64,000 nt of DNA. Origin: CAYSWV01 sp964434865 (GTDB lineage: Bacteria > Cyanobacteriota > Cyanobacteriia > Thermostichales > Thermostichaceae). Within the stretch, counting starts at the first letter, position 1. Every line of letters begins with the position of its first letter. The notes beneath the pieces were generated by a model. It was not told the origin of the DNA. It saw nothing but the letters and a program-made list of their open reading frames with translations, and searched no databases. A program made the translations under genes and the position numbers. This document shows positions 38,297 to 46,888 of this stretch, piece after piece. The stretch covers positions 31,628 to 95,627 of the forward strand of contig CAYSWV010000010.1 in NCBI GenBank assembly GCA_964434865.1. The letters are read 5' to 3'.

Positions 38297-39001
38297 ATGT
38301 TCTTACATCCATCTTATTTGCTGGTGATTCCTGGCATATTGTTGATGATGTGGGCACAACATCGAGTCAAAGCAACTTATGAACGGTACGCACGTGTTCG
38401 ATCAAGTTTAGGAATGACGGGAGCTGATGTCGCCCGGACCATTCTTAACCGTATGGGAGTGGATGACGTTAGCGTTCAAGTCGTGAGGGGTACCTTAACT
38501 GATCACTATGACCCTAGTGCTAAAGCTGTACGGCTATCCGAAGGGGTCTATGGCTCATCATCCTTATCAGCAGCTGCCATTGCCGCTCACGAGTGTGGCC
38601 ATGTGTTACAGGACAAGCATGGTTACCAGTTTATGAATTTGCGAGCCTCTCTAGTGCCGATGGCTAATCTGGGATCTAACTTTGGACCTTTCTTAGCCAG
38701 TATTGGTTTTATGTTGGCCTTCTTCGGTAGTACTTTTGGAGAGGTTGTCCTGTTGGCGGGCATTGCTTTCTTTGCGGCAGCGATACTCTTTCATATTGTC
38801 ACCCTCCCAGTTGAATTTGATGCCTCTAGACGAGCCCTCCAGTTAATTGATGATCTAGGTATTCTGCAAGGCAGCGAAAATGATGGAGCCAAAGCTGTAC
38901 TGCAAGCGGCCGCCTGGACCTATGTGGCCTCTGCCCTTGTTGCTCTATTGCAATTAGCTCAATACATTATTCAATACATGTTGGTGGCTGATGATCGCTA
39001 A
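38297..39001 (+). CDS. YugP-like membrane zinc metallopeptidase
   Basis: A 234-residue integral membrane protein. HECGH in AAHECGHVLQD is the HExxH zinc-protease motif, near residue 100. There is a hydrophobic N-terminal helix (YLLVIPGILLMMW), two or three central transmembrane segments after the motif, and a C-terminal one (YVASALVALLQLAQYIIQYM). LPVEFDASRRAL, after the membrane segments, is characteristic of the YugP/zinc_metallopeptidase_2 family and supplies a likely third ligand. The ATG at 38297 is the family start. Substrates are unknown. Confidence 0.9.
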   Translation: MFLHPSYLLVIPGILLMMWAQHRVKATYERYARVRSSLGMTGADVARTILNRMGVDDVSVQVVRGTLTDHYDPSAKAVRLSEGVYGSSSLSAAAIAAHECGHVLQDKHGYQFMNLRASLVPMANLGSNFGPFLASIGFMLAFFGSTFGEVVLLAGIAFFAAAILFHIVTLPVEFDASRRALQLIDDLGILQGSENDGAKAVLQAAAWTYVASALVALLQLAQYIIQYMLVADDR

Positions 39002-39025
39002 GGGATCCCTACTCACTACCGTTGA

Positions 39026-40399
39026 ATGGTTGTGACCCTAAACTCAACAACCCAGGATCTGCCCAAGCTGACTGAGTCTAGTAATGCTCGTCGGCTTACT
39101 TTTTTAGCTCTACGGCATATGGATCGAAAAGCGACTTATGCGAACGTTGCCCTCGATCGATTTGGGGGAGGGGCTTCAACCTTAGATCGTCATTTAGCCA
39201 CAGAATTGGTGTATGGCATTACTCGTCGCCAGCGCACCTTGGATGCCCTGATTACCCGTTTTGCAGCCAAACCTGCTGATCAACAACCGCCTGACTTGAG
39301 ACGAATTTTACACATTGGGTTTTATCAACTTTGTTTTTTAACTCAAATTCCTGAGGCGGCAGCTGTTAACACCAGTGTAGCCCTAGCCCGAAACCTAAAG
39401 CTGGGACGCCTAGCTGGTGTCGTCAATGGGACTCTTAGAGGATTTCTCCGCAGCCGATCTTCAAACCCAGACCTCACAGTCCAAGATCTGGGGATTCAGT
39501 CATTGGATCCTAAACACCAACTAGGTATTCTTCATAGTTTTCCAGACTGGATAGTGGATTTATGGTGTGCTCACTTAGGCGAAACCGCTACAGCCGATCT
39601 TTGTCAGTGGTTTAATCAAGTCCCTAGCCTCGATCTGCGCGTCAACACCTGGTTAACTACTCTTGAAACTGTAGAAGCTGCTTTTGCACAAGCTGGAATT
39701 CAAACCTGTCGGATCAGCACCATCCCTTCAGCGTTAAGACTGATTCAACACAGTGGTGAGATCACTCAACTTCCAGGATTTATTGAAGGCTGGTGGAGTA
39801 TTCAAGATGCTAGTGCTCAACAAGTGAGTTATTGGTTAGATCCACAACCTGGAGAGATGATTATAGACTGCTGTGCAGCACCAGGAGGCAAAACTACCCA
39901 CTGTGCTGAATTAATGCAAAACCAGGGGCAACTCTGGGCCTTTGATCGCAATGCCAACCGGCTCAACCGAGTCTTAGAGAATGCCAACCGACTGCAGCTG
40001 AGCTGTATTCAAGCTTACCTCCTAGATTGTGCTAATCCTGAACTCAATGCTGATCTACCTGCCTGGCACTGCGCCGATCGAGTGCTGGTTGATGCCCCTT
40101 GTTCAGGGTTAGGTACCCTACATCGCCATGCTGATGCTCGGTGGCGCCAATCTCCGTCTTCTGTTCAGGATCTGGTCCATTTGCAAGCTCAAATCCTGAA
40201 AAAAGCAGCCCAATGGGTCAAACCGGGCGGATCGTTGGTGTATGCCACGTGTACACTGCATCCTCAAGAAAATGAAGGCCAGATTCAAGCCTTCCTTGAG
40301 CAGCACCCAACTTGGGAGTTAGTTGCCCACCAAACCATCTGGCCTCATTTGAGTCATCAGGATGGATTTTTCATAGCCAAGTTACAATTTAAACCATGA
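39026..40399 (+). CDS. rsmB: 16S rRNA (cytosine-C5)-methyltransferase RsmB
   Basis: A 457-residue enzyme that methylates a cytosine in 16S rRNA (C967 in E. coli numbering) with SAM. The N-terminal NusB-like domain spans about 20-160 (RRLTFLALRHMDRKATYANVALD). The catalytic domain has the SAM loop CCAAPGGKTTH, Asp in VLVDAPCSGLGTL with the catalytic Cys of motif IV, and YATCTLHPQENE with the second Cys of motif VI. Its last 11 bp overlap the 3' end of the convergent aminopeptidase gene. Confidence 0.95.
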   Translation: MVVTLNSTTQDLPKLTESSNARRLTFLALRHMDRKATYANVALDRFGGGASTLDRHLATELVYGITRRQRTLDALITRFAAKPADQQPPDLRRILHIGFYQLCFLTQIPEAAAVNTSVALARNLKLGRLAGVVNGTLRGFLRSRSSNPDLTVQDLGIQSLDPKHQLGILHSFPDWIVDLWCAHLGETATADLCQWFNQVPSLDLRVNTWLTTLETVEAAFAQAGIQTCRISTIPSALRLIQHSGEITQLPGFIEGWWSIQDASAQQVSYWLDPQPGEMIIDCCAAPGGKTTHCAELMQNQGQLWAFDRNANRLNRVLENANRLQLSCIQAYLLDCANPELNADLPAWHCADRVLVDAPCSGLGTLHRHADARWRQSPSSVQDLVHLQAQILKKAAQWVKPGGSLVYATCTLHPQENEGQIQAFLEQHPTWELVAHQTIWPHLSHQDGFFIAKLQFKP

Positions 40400-42197
40400 C
40401 AGCTGAAGTTGAAGCACAAGCTTGCTGTAGCCAGGCTTGCTCTTGAGCATTCAAAGTATCGACAAAGAGTTCAAAAACGTGCTGATGATAAGTATCAAGC
40501 CAGGATTGGTGGAAGGGCGATATCCGATCCCAGTCAATTAGGGATAGTTCAAATGGGATCCAAGTCAGGGGTTGAAAATGAAGCCAACCTTCTCGTTCCG
40601 GTAATTCAGCCACAACACAAAGGTTTTCTAACCGAATGCCTCCCCACCCTGGCTCGTAAAAACCAGGCTCTACGCTGTTGATCATACCTGGCTCTAAGAC
40701 AGCATGAGCTCGCTTATTGATACCATTAGGGCCTTCATGAACATTCAAAAAGGCTCCCACTCCGTGTCCAGTACCATGGCCATAATCGAGTCCTGATTGC
40801 CACATGGACCAGCGCGCGATGCCATCTAGCTGCGGCCCCGTCGTATTAACTGGAAACTGCTGGGTAGCACAGTGAATATGAGCCTTTAATACCTCGGTAT
40901 AGCGGTGTTTTTGCAGATCACTCGGAGTTCCAATTGCCAGAGTACGAGTATCATCTGTCGTGCCACCCCAAAACTGAGATCCAGAATCTAGCAGCAGGAG
41001 ATGACCAGACTTCAACCACTGATCCGAACGAGGAGTACCATAATGGACAATAGAACTGTTAGCTCCCGTGGCGGCAATCGTATTAAAGCTTAGGCCTTGC
41101 CAACCCGGTTCTTCTTGGTAATAACGTTCAATTCTGGTGGCAACATCCAGTTCATTTAAAGGTTGCCCCTGACGCAGTTGATGATCAATCCAAGCAAGTG
41201 TCCGGATCTTAGCCCGGCTAGCCTGCCGATTGGCTTGGCGCATGTGATCGATTTCAACTTGATTTTTACGAGCTTTTAGTTTTTCAACAGGGTGTTCAAT
41301 CTCTAAAATAGCAGTGTCAGCTACAGCTGTAACCGTACCTTGGGTCGTGTGCCGCGGATCAACACCTAACGGGCCATACTGCAAAACCCAGTCTTTTAAG
41401 TATTGTGTGTAATGATCATAAGGATGGAATTGAATATGGGCTTGATCAAGTTGATCTCGTACGGAGTCACTGAGGCGAGCTAAATTCGTAAACAAAGCGG
41501 CCTGATCTTGGGTTACCAGCGCATAGCTGATGAAGACGGGGTTATAGGGGATATCGGAGCCTCTCAGATTAAAGAGCCAAGCAATTTGATCAAGTTTAGT
41601 GATAGGTAACACACCCACATGCTTTTGAGTCAGAAGCTGCCGGACTTGGATCAATTTTTCAACCACACTAGCCCCAGCTACCTCAGAGGGAACTCCAATT
41701 ACCGGTTGGTCGGCAAAAGTGACTTGAATCCTAGGGTCGAGTTGCTGCTTGAGCTGATCAACCCAGTTTTGTGGAGTGGGGACTAAGCAGATACCGCCCA
41801 CTTTGCCATGCTTAATGAATGACTGATAAGCTTCTACAGAAACAGTGTTGGGGTCAACCCCTAAGCGAAATCCTTGGCCTAGAGTCTCAAGGTGTTCATA
41901 AAGAGTGGGCTGCTGCGGTAACCCTAATTTGATCACAGTAATGTCTTTTGGATTAATTTGCTGATCAGCTTGTTCATAATAGCGAGAATCGACCCAAAGC
42001 CACGCTTGCTCATGACTGACCAACGCCTCGCCCACCGATCCCGTAAATCCAGTGAGCCATTCTCGACGCTTACGGGCTTCTGGCAAATATTCATTCAGGT
42101 GTTCATCTGCTGATCCAACCAGAAGACCATCTAAGTCAGCGCTGCGTAATAAAGCACGGAGGCCAGCTAATTTTTGTTGAGTTGTGGGGATAATCAT
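40389..42197 (-). CDS. Xaa-Pro aminopeptidase (M24B, three-domain aminopeptidase P)
   Basis: A 602-residue metallopeptidase that removes N-terminal residues before proline. It has two creatinase-like N-terminal domains (about 1-310, with LWVDSRYYEQADQQI) and a pita-bread catalytic domain whose five metal ligands are visible: Asp in LLLDSGSQF, Asp in GTTDDTRT, His in YGHGTGHGVG, Glu in SVEPGFYEPG and Glu in GIRLENLCVV. The extra N-terminal domain makes it the long form, like eukaryotic cytosolic aminopeptidase P, rather than the ~440-residue PepP. It ends inside the convergent rsmB gene by 11 bp. Confidence 0.93.
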   Translation of the reverse strand: MIIPTTQQKLAGLRALLRSADLDGLLVGSADEHLNEYLPEARKRREWLTGFTGSVGEALVSHEQAWLWVDSRYYEQADQQINPKDITVIKLGLPQQPTLYEHLETLGQGFRLGVDPNTVSVEAYQSFIKHGKVGGICLVPTPQNWVDQLKQQLDPRIQVTFADQPVIGVPSEVAGASVVEKLIQVRQLLTQKHVGVLPITKLDQIAWLFNLRGSDIPYNPVFISYALVTQDQAALFTNLARLSDSVRDQLDQAHIQFHPYDHYTQYLKDWVLQYGPLGVDPRHTTQGTVTAVADTAILEIEHPVEKLKARKNQVEIDHMRQANRQASRAKIRTLAWIDHQLRQGQPLNELDVATRIERYYQEEPGWQGLSFNTIAATGANSSIVHYGTPRSDQWLKSGHLLLLDSGSQFWGGTTDDTRTLAIGTPSDLQKHRYTEVLKAHIHCATQQFPVNTTGPQLDGIARWSMWQSGLDYGHGTGHGVGAFLNVHEGPNGINKRAHAVLEPGMINSVEPGFYEPGWGGIRLENLCVVAELPEREGWLHFQPLTWIPFELSLIDWDRISPFHQSWLDTYHQHVFELFVDTLNAQEQAWLQQACASTSAVMV

Positions 42198-42358
42198 AAG
42201 TGAGTCATGGTGAAAAGGTAGGAACCTGCATTAAGCAATTGATTAGACTCAAGCTAACTTTAGTTACCTGACAAGCTTTGAGCCTCTTGGCCAGATTAGG
42301 ATGCAATAAGTTAATTAACGATAGCTTAAGCTTAGCCCATGAGCAGACTGAAACTTCT

Positions 42359-42886
42359 ATGGTGACTCCATCAACGTTTGATACCAGGATCTCGCCTAGT
42401 CTTGAACCTAAAGCTCTTCTTCATATCCTCAACAGTGGCCAGCTATTGATGCTTGAACCGACTAAAAGAAATGCCATTATTATTTGTAAAGCTTTTCATG
42501 CCGAATTTGTAGGTCCAGGAGCCGCGGTAGGGGGGCCATTGGATATCGAATCAGCGGGGATCATTCCGCTGGGTGACATTGCCTTTTGTCAGCCCCAAAC
42601 TTACCGAGAGCGCCAAACAGCCTTTGCCAAGCGAATGCATTGGATCAAGTGGCTCCAGCAGACTACAGATAGCCCCCTACCCACCCAACGAGCACGAGTC
42701 TTGCTCTTCAGTCTCGAGGAATTTTTCTCAGCTAAAGAAGTTGCTTTTATCCCTAGCGATGTCTTGGCTCGCTTGGCAGGCGTTTTACCTCAAACCATTG
42801 ATGCGGCTCGCTCAATACCTAAGCAATCGTTGGGTAACCTAGAGGCTAATCTCACATCAGGCACCCTACAATTTTTTGAGTCATAA
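42359..42886 (+). CDS. Conserved hypothetical protein
   Basis: A 175-residue protein from ATG 42359 (MVTPSTFDTRISP); the frame extends to a TTG at 42278 with no ribosome site. I do not recognise the family. The protein has a beta-rich N-terminal half (LLMLEPTKRNAIIICKAF, FVGPGAAVGGPLDIES) and a helical C-terminal half (SLEEFFSAKEVAFIPSDVLARLAGVLPQTIDAARS), which could pack like a small winged-helix but shows no clear DNA-binding signature. There is no signal or membrane segment. The stop (GAGTCATAA) is followed by a weak copy of TTTTGAGTC 15 bp on, and then by the 15-bp minisatellite. Confidence 0.65.
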   Translation: MVTPSTFDTRISPSLEPKALLHILNSGQLLMLEPTKRNAIIICKAFHAEFVGPGAAVGGPLDIESAGIIPLGDIAFCQPQTYRERQTAFAKRMHWIKWLQQTTDSPLPTQRARVLLFSLEEFFSAKEVAFIPSDVLARLAGVLPQTIDAARSIPKQSLGNLEANLTSGTLQFFES

Positions 42887-42918
42887 CTTTTGGAGTCCTG
42901 TAAGCTATCCGATCTGGA

Positions 42919-43151
42919 CTGAACCTTAGGCAACTGAACCTTAGGCAACTGAACCTTAGGCAACTGAACCTTAGGCAACTGNNNNNNNNNNNNNNNNNNN
43001 NNNNNNNNNNNNNNNNNNNNNNNNNNNNNNNNNNNNNNNNNNNNNNNNNNNNNNNNNNNNNNNNNNNNNNNNNNNNNNNNNTAGGCAACTGAACCTTAGG
43101 CAACTGAACCTTAGGCAACTGAACCTTAGGCAACTGAACCTTAGGCAACTG
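42919..43151. repeat. 15-bp minisatellite interrupted by scaffold gap
   Basis: Copies of the 15-bp unit CTGAACCTTAGGCAA run from 42919 to 42981 (about four) and resume at 43082-43151 (about four and a half), with 100 N between. The unit occupies the whole space between two convergent genes. The copy at 43141-43151 is the 3' end and TAA stop of the DUF4079 gene (CAGTTGCCTAA on the minus strand). Units are perfect where visible. Confidence 0.95.
42982..43081. other. Scaffold gap (100 N)
   Basis: Exactly 100 N, a conventional placeholder of unknown true length. Both sides are the same 15-bp tandem repeat, so the missing sequence is probably more repeat copies. Confidence 0.97.
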
Positions 43152-43632
43152 GCTGTTGAGCCATATCAGCCAGGATACGTTGAACAATCTGAACCCCGGT
43201 GGCCGCTTGCCAGCCCAAAATACCAAGGATCACCACATTGATCACAATATGGAGATTTCGGGCCCACACTTGTTGTCCATCTTTCATGAGTGGAGCCAAC
43301 CCAGCAGAGACAGCTGCGAGACCCAAAACACCAAGGCCTGCCAGCAAGTGAGCACCTACAAACAACTTGCCATTGCCAATATAAGTCACTGCCATACCAC
43401 CCAAGGTTCCAAATACAATCAAGATCAGAAACACTGACCCGAGTTGAAAATGTCGTTGGGCAAACTTACCTTTGACGAGTTCTTTCTTGGTCTCTCCAGT
43501 AGCACTTCGAGTTCGACGGACTTGGATCCCTAGATATAGCGCGTAAATGGCTAAAGCCAGGGTACCGACCATGATTACAGGATGAAAAAAGGGCAAAACA
43601 GTTTGGACAGATGCAGGAAGTTGAATATCCAT
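43141..43632 (-). CDS. DUF4079-family membrane protein
   Basis: A 163-residue protein from ATG 43632 (MDIQLPASVQTVLPFFHPVIM); a longer frame to 43740 lacks support. There are four hydrophobic segments: PVIMVGTLALAIYALYLGI, GSVFLILIVFGTLGGMAVTYI, VGAHLLAGLGVLGLAAVSAG and LHIVINVVILGILGWQAATG. Conserved His residues (FFHP, RHFQ, GAHLL, NLHIVIN) near the membrane faces resemble the heme-ligating pattern of cytochrome b561-type bundles. The family is typical of cyanobacteria and photosynthetic eukaryotes and its role is unknown. Its stop codon lies inside the 15-bp minisatellite. Confidence 0.82.
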   Translation of the reverse strand: MDIQLPASVQTVLPFFHPVIMVGTLALAIYALYLGIQVRRTRSATGETKKELVKGKFAQRHFQLGSVFLILIVFGTLGGMAVTYIGNGKLFVGAHLLAGLGVLGLAAVSAGLAPLMKDGQQVWARNLHIVINVVILGILGWQAATGVQIVQRILADMAQQPVA

Positions 43633-43845
43633 AACGATGACTTCTGCTAGAGTGCGAGGTAAACGTAAGCAGCCTAGCACAAGGACCTCAAGCTTGGGTG
43701 CATGTCTCCACCCTAAAGTTGCAGCAACGCTTAGCCGCAAAGTGACATTTAAGACTATCCTATAAGATAGAAAAACATCAACAGGAGATCATCAGCTGAC
43801 AGGATTGCAACCTTGATTGAGCTACCACTCAAGCTAAATGTAGCT

Positions 43846-43851
43846 TATAAT
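43846..43851 (+). promoter_or_regulatory. Candidate -10 element for the ADO gene
   Basis: A consensus TATAAT 126 bp upstream of the ADO start, preceded by an AAGCT/AGCTT inverted repeat (6-nt loop). No good -35 is seen at 16-19 bp, so an activator or an extended -10 would be needed. Confidence 0.35.
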
Positions 43852-43886
43852 GCTGCTGCACTGTTTGTTTAGATATCTAGTTAATT

Positions 43887-43911
43887 TAGGCATAGGCCCT
43901 AGGCATAGTCC
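43887..43911. repeat. Tandem duplication in ADO leader
   Basis: Two adjacent copies of a 12-13 bp unit, TAGGCATAGGCCC and TAGGCATAGTCC, about 65 bp upstream of the ADO start. Confidence 0.75.
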
Positions 43912-43977
43912 TAGTTGATTACTCGTTCTGTAATTTGTTTGCTATCCAGCTGTTGTCTTGAGGAGAAGATGATCCCC

Positions 43978-44688
43978 ATGGTTAATACCCTGTCAGCAAC
44001 CGAGCAGTCCCCTACCGGTATCGACTATACCAGTGAGGCCTATCGTGATGCCTATTCACGGATCAATGCCATTGTAATTGAGGGGGAGCTTGAGGCTAAC
44101 CGTAACTACTTACAGCTCGCTGAGATGGTACCTGAGGCCGCTGATGATCTGAAGAAATTGGCCAAAATGGAACTACGCCACAAAAAAGGGTTTGAATCTT
44201 GTGCCAAGAACTTGAGTGTAGAACCTGATATGACCTTCGCTCAAGCCTTTTTTGCCGAACTACATGGCAACTTTCAGACAGCAGCTGCTAACCAAGATTT
44301 AGTCACCTGTTTTGTGATCCAGTCTCTGCTAATTGAATGTTTTGCGATTGCGGCTTATAACATCTACATCCCTGTAGCTGATGACTTCGCCCGTAAGATT
44401 ACAGAAGGTGTTGTAAAAGACGAATATCTTCATTTAAACTTCGGCGAGCAATGGTTGCAGGCTCGATTTGAAACTGTAAAGCCTGACATTGAAGCAGCCA
44501 ACGCCAAAAACCTTCCACTCATCTGGAAAATGTTGCAACAAGTCAATAACGATGTCGACAATGTTCAAATGGATCGTGAAGCCATTGTTGAAGACTTTAT
44601 GACGGCTTATGGTGAAGCGCTTAGCAATATTGGGTTTTCGTTACGTGAAGTCATGCAGTTATCAGCCCAAGGTTTACGAGCGGCTTAA
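43978..44688 (+). CDS. Aldehyde-deformylating oxygenase (cyanobacterial alkane synthase)
   Basis: A 236-residue ferritin-like di-iron enzyme converting fatty aldehydes to alkanes/alkenes and formate. ATG 43978 is preferred: AGGAG lies 12 nt upstream and the length fits the family (about 231). An ATG at 43969 is only 3 nt from AGGAG. Di-iron ligands are all present: Glu in INAIVIEGE, Glu and His in KMELRHKKGF, Glu in SLLIECFAIAAYN, and Glu and His in VVKDEYLHLNFGE. YNIYIPVADDFARKITEGV is diagnostic. The partner reductase lies 131 bp downstream on the same strand. Just after the stop, an imperfect copy of the C-terminal AAGGTTTACGAGC occurs. Confidence 0.97.
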   Translation: MVNTLSATEQSPTGIDYTSEAYRDAYSRINAIVIEGELEANRNYLQLAEMVPEAADDLKKLAKMELRHKKGFESCAKNLSVEPDMTFAQAFFAELHGNFQTAAANQDLVTCFVIQSLLIECFAIAAYNIYIPVADDFARKITEGVVKDEYLHLNFGEQWLQARFETVKPDIEAANAKNLPLIWKMLQQVNNDVDNVQMDREAIVEDFMTAYGEALSNIGFSLREVMQLSAQGLRAA

Positions 44689-44700
44689 AGGTTTACAAGC
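44669..44700. repeat. Stop-spanning direct repeat after ADO
   Basis: AAGGTTTACGAGC (44669-44681) recurs as AAGGTTTACAAGC (44688-44700), 12 of 13 bases identical, period 19 bp. The stop TAA (44686-44688) lies between and touches the second copy. Confidence 0.8.
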
Positions 44701-44819
44701 CATCTACAGCCATCAGCTTTGACCTCATCAAGGCTGTATTAGCTAGGCAACTCTGACTGATTGGTTTCCCCAACTCCTCACTCGTCGTACTCACTATCGT
44801 TTTTTCGAGATTACTCTCT

Positions 44820-45839
44820 ATGTTTGGTCTCATTGGGCACCTAACAAATTTATCTCATGCCAAGCGTGTGGCTCACAAGTTGGGGTATACCGACTACGCT
44901 GAAAGTGATCTGGAGTTCTGGTGCATGGCTCCAGCTCAGATTGTTGACGAGATCTCAGTGACAAGTGTGACAGGTCAAACCATTCAAGGCCATTATGTTG
45001 AGTCATGCTTTCTCCCTGAAATGTTGGCTAATGGCAAGGTCAAAACCGCCTGTCGCAAGATTTTAAATGCAATGGCTTTGGCTCAAAAGCGAGGTCTTCA
45101 CATTACGGCTCTTGGTGGATTTAGTAGTATCATTTTCGAGAATTTTAAATTGGATAGTCTGAAGCGAGTTCGTAACATTGATCTAGAGTTTAAACGGTTT
45201 ACAACCGGGAATACACATACAGCTTACATTATTTGTCAGCAAGTAAAAGAAGCAGCCCAACGCTATGCTCTTGATCTATCTAAAGCTAGTGTGGCTGTAA
45301 TCGGAGCTACTGGTGATATTGGGAGTGCAGTTTGTAAATGGCTACAGGCTCATTGTTCACTAGGTCAGTTACTCCTGGTGGCTCGTGATCGAGAGCGATT
45401 GCAAAATCTACAAGTCACTCTAGGTGAAGGCGAAATTTTAACCGTTGAAGACGCCCTACCCCAAGCTGATATTGTTGTGTGGGTTGCCAGTTTGAGCCAG
45501 GGCTTAGCTATTGATCCAACTATTCTCCGCAATCCTTGCATCATTATCGATGGGGGCTACCCTAAAAATATGGCCAGTTTTGTTCAAGGAGATGGCGTCC
45601 ATGTCATTGATGGAGGTATGGTGGAACACTCCCTTGATATCGAGTGGAATATCATGCAATTTTTAAATGTAGCAAATCCTACCCGACAGTTATTTGCCTG
45701 TTTTGCTGAATCGATGTTACTCGAATTTGAAGGTTTACACACTAATTTTAGTTGGGGCCGGAACTTAATCACCCTAGAAAAGCTAGATGAAATTGGGCAA
45801 ATGTCTCGTAAGCATGGCTTTAAGCCGTTGATGCCTTAG
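44820..45839 (+). CDS. Long-chain acyl-[acyl-carrier-protein] reductase
   Basis: A 339-residue NADPH-dependent enzyme that reduces fatty acyl-ACP to fatty aldehyde, the substrate of the neighbouring ADO. It begins MFGLIGHLTNLSHAKRVAH, the typical start of cyanobacterial AARs. The Rossmann loop is VIGATGDIGSAVCKW near residue 160, and the catalytic Cys is in QLFACFAESMLLEF near 290. Length matches the family (about 340). In many cyanobacteria accA follows this gene; here a minus-strand phosphoribosyltransferase does. Confidence 0.97.
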   Translation: MFGLIGHLTNLSHAKRVAHKLGYTDYAESDLEFWCMAPAQIVDEISVTSVTGQTIQGHYVESCFLPEMLANGKVKTACRKILNAMALAQKRGLHITALGGFSSIIFENFKLDSLKRVRNIDLEFKRFTTGNTHTAYIICQQVKEAAQRYALDLSKASVAVIGATGDIGSAVCKWLQAHCSLGQLLLVARDRERLQNLQVTLGEGEILTVEDALPQADIVVWVASLSQGLAIDPTILRNPCIIIDGGYPKNMASFVQGDGVHVIDGGMVEHSLDIEWNIMQFLNVANPTRQLFACFAESMLLEFEGLHTNFSWGRNLITLEKLDEIGQMSRKHGFKPLMP

Positions 45840-45864
45840 ATTGAGAGATGCCTTAGTATTGAGA
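45830..45864. repeat. Stop-spanning tandem duplication after AAR
   Basis: GATGCCTTAGATTGAGA (45830-45846, containing the TAG stop) is directly followed by GATGCCTTAGTATTGAGA (45847-45864). The two match completely except for one inserted T. A faint third copy may follow. Confidence 0.92.
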
Positions 45865-45898
45865 TTAATGCTTTGAGTTAAGGCTCAGAATTTCTTAA

Positions 45899-46576
45899 CT
45901 AGTGATCAGGCGCTTCAGCTTCAATCTTCATGCTGGAGGTATGCTGTTGTAGGCAATAGCGAACATGTTCGTGACTGACTTGAGCAAAATCCTCATACCA
46001 AAGGCTGATGGACTGCAGGTTATCAGTGACACAAATAGCTACAATTTTCTCAACTACTGTTTCTAACATCCTTAGGATCGCACTCTGAATGACAGGCACA
46101 GCAATCACAATCGACTGAGGACGTTGAGGCCTAAGGCATTGAATAGCAGCCAAAATTGTCGACCCTGTGGCAATACCATCATCAACTAAAATAATCGTTT
46201 GTCCTTCAACCGAGAGAGGGGGCATATCCTGACAATAGAGTTGGTACTTTTGATTGAGTTCTTGCTGTTTCCGCCTTGTAACTTCATCGATTGTAGAGGC
46301 TGCAATCTGGTAAGCATTAATCACACTGTAGTTGATGATGCGAACACCAGTTGAACTAATGGCACCCATCGCTAGTTCTGGATAGCTGGGTAGACCTAAC
46401 TTACCAACTAGGCAAACACTGAGCGGAAGATTAAGTGATCGAGCAATTTCATAAGCCACGGGAACACCACCTCTCGGTAGCCCCAACACCACAGTTTGGG
46501 AACGCTCGTGATAGGGACGCAACCGCAAAGCTAACAATCGTCCAGCTTCACAACGGTTTTGAAATCTAACCTGCAT
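45899..46576 (-). CDS. Phosphoribosyltransferase-family protein
   Basis: A 225-residue protein from ATG 46576, which has GAGG 7 nt upstream; a GTG 12 bp earlier overlaps that site. It has VLGLPRGGVPVAYEIA near residue 35 and the PRPP-binding loop TIILVDDGIATGSTIL near 135, the type I PRTase signature. This matches the stand-alone phosphoribosyltransferase group (COG1926) that is often of unknown substrate and appears fused to or next to hydrolases elsewhere. It lacks hood residues that would identify a base. It is convergent with AAR. Confidence 0.85.
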   Translation of the reverse strand: MQVRFQNRCEAGRLLALRLRPYHERSQTVVLGLPRGGVPVAYEIARSLNLPLSVCLVGKLGLPSYPELAMGAISSTGVRIINYSVINAYQIAASTIDEVTRRKQQELNQKYQLYCQDMPPLSVEGQTIILVDDGIATGSTILAAIQCLRPQRPQSIVIAVPVIQSAILRMLETVVEKIVAICVTDNLQSISLWYEDFAQVSHEHVRYCLQQHTSSMKIEAEAPDH

Positions 46577-46888
46577 ATAAAGCCTCACTTGAAGGGCTTA
46601 ACCAAAGATGTTGTCAGTAAACGTTGTACTGAATAAAAATAGTGCCCAACTTGATCTTAGGATGTCACTCTTTGCCAATAAACTAAGTCATTTGCAATAT
46701 TTATTTGTAATTAAATTAATGTAAGCAACCAACTAAGGCACTCTAGTTTTAGTGGATCCTCATCAGACTCATCGGTGAGAACTGAAATAGAACCCATTGA
46801 GTTGATTGACTCAGCTGAACTTCAGGGAAAAGGTAGCATTCGTATTCTATTTGAGGGAACAGCATTGCTGTAGTCAAGTATTCTCTCC
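46577..46888. other. Intergenic region, no gene seen
   Basis: A 312-bp AT-rich spacer between the phosphoribosyltransferase start and the LysR stop. I see neither an ORF with a ribosome site nor a tRNA-like or strong hairpin structure. Confidence 0.5.

Noticed and set aside
42852..43226. Open frames through the 15-bp repeat giving LPKVQ-type pentapeptide repeats
   Set aside because: The 15-bp unit is open in some frames by arithmetic only; the frames cross a 100-N gap and have no start context.
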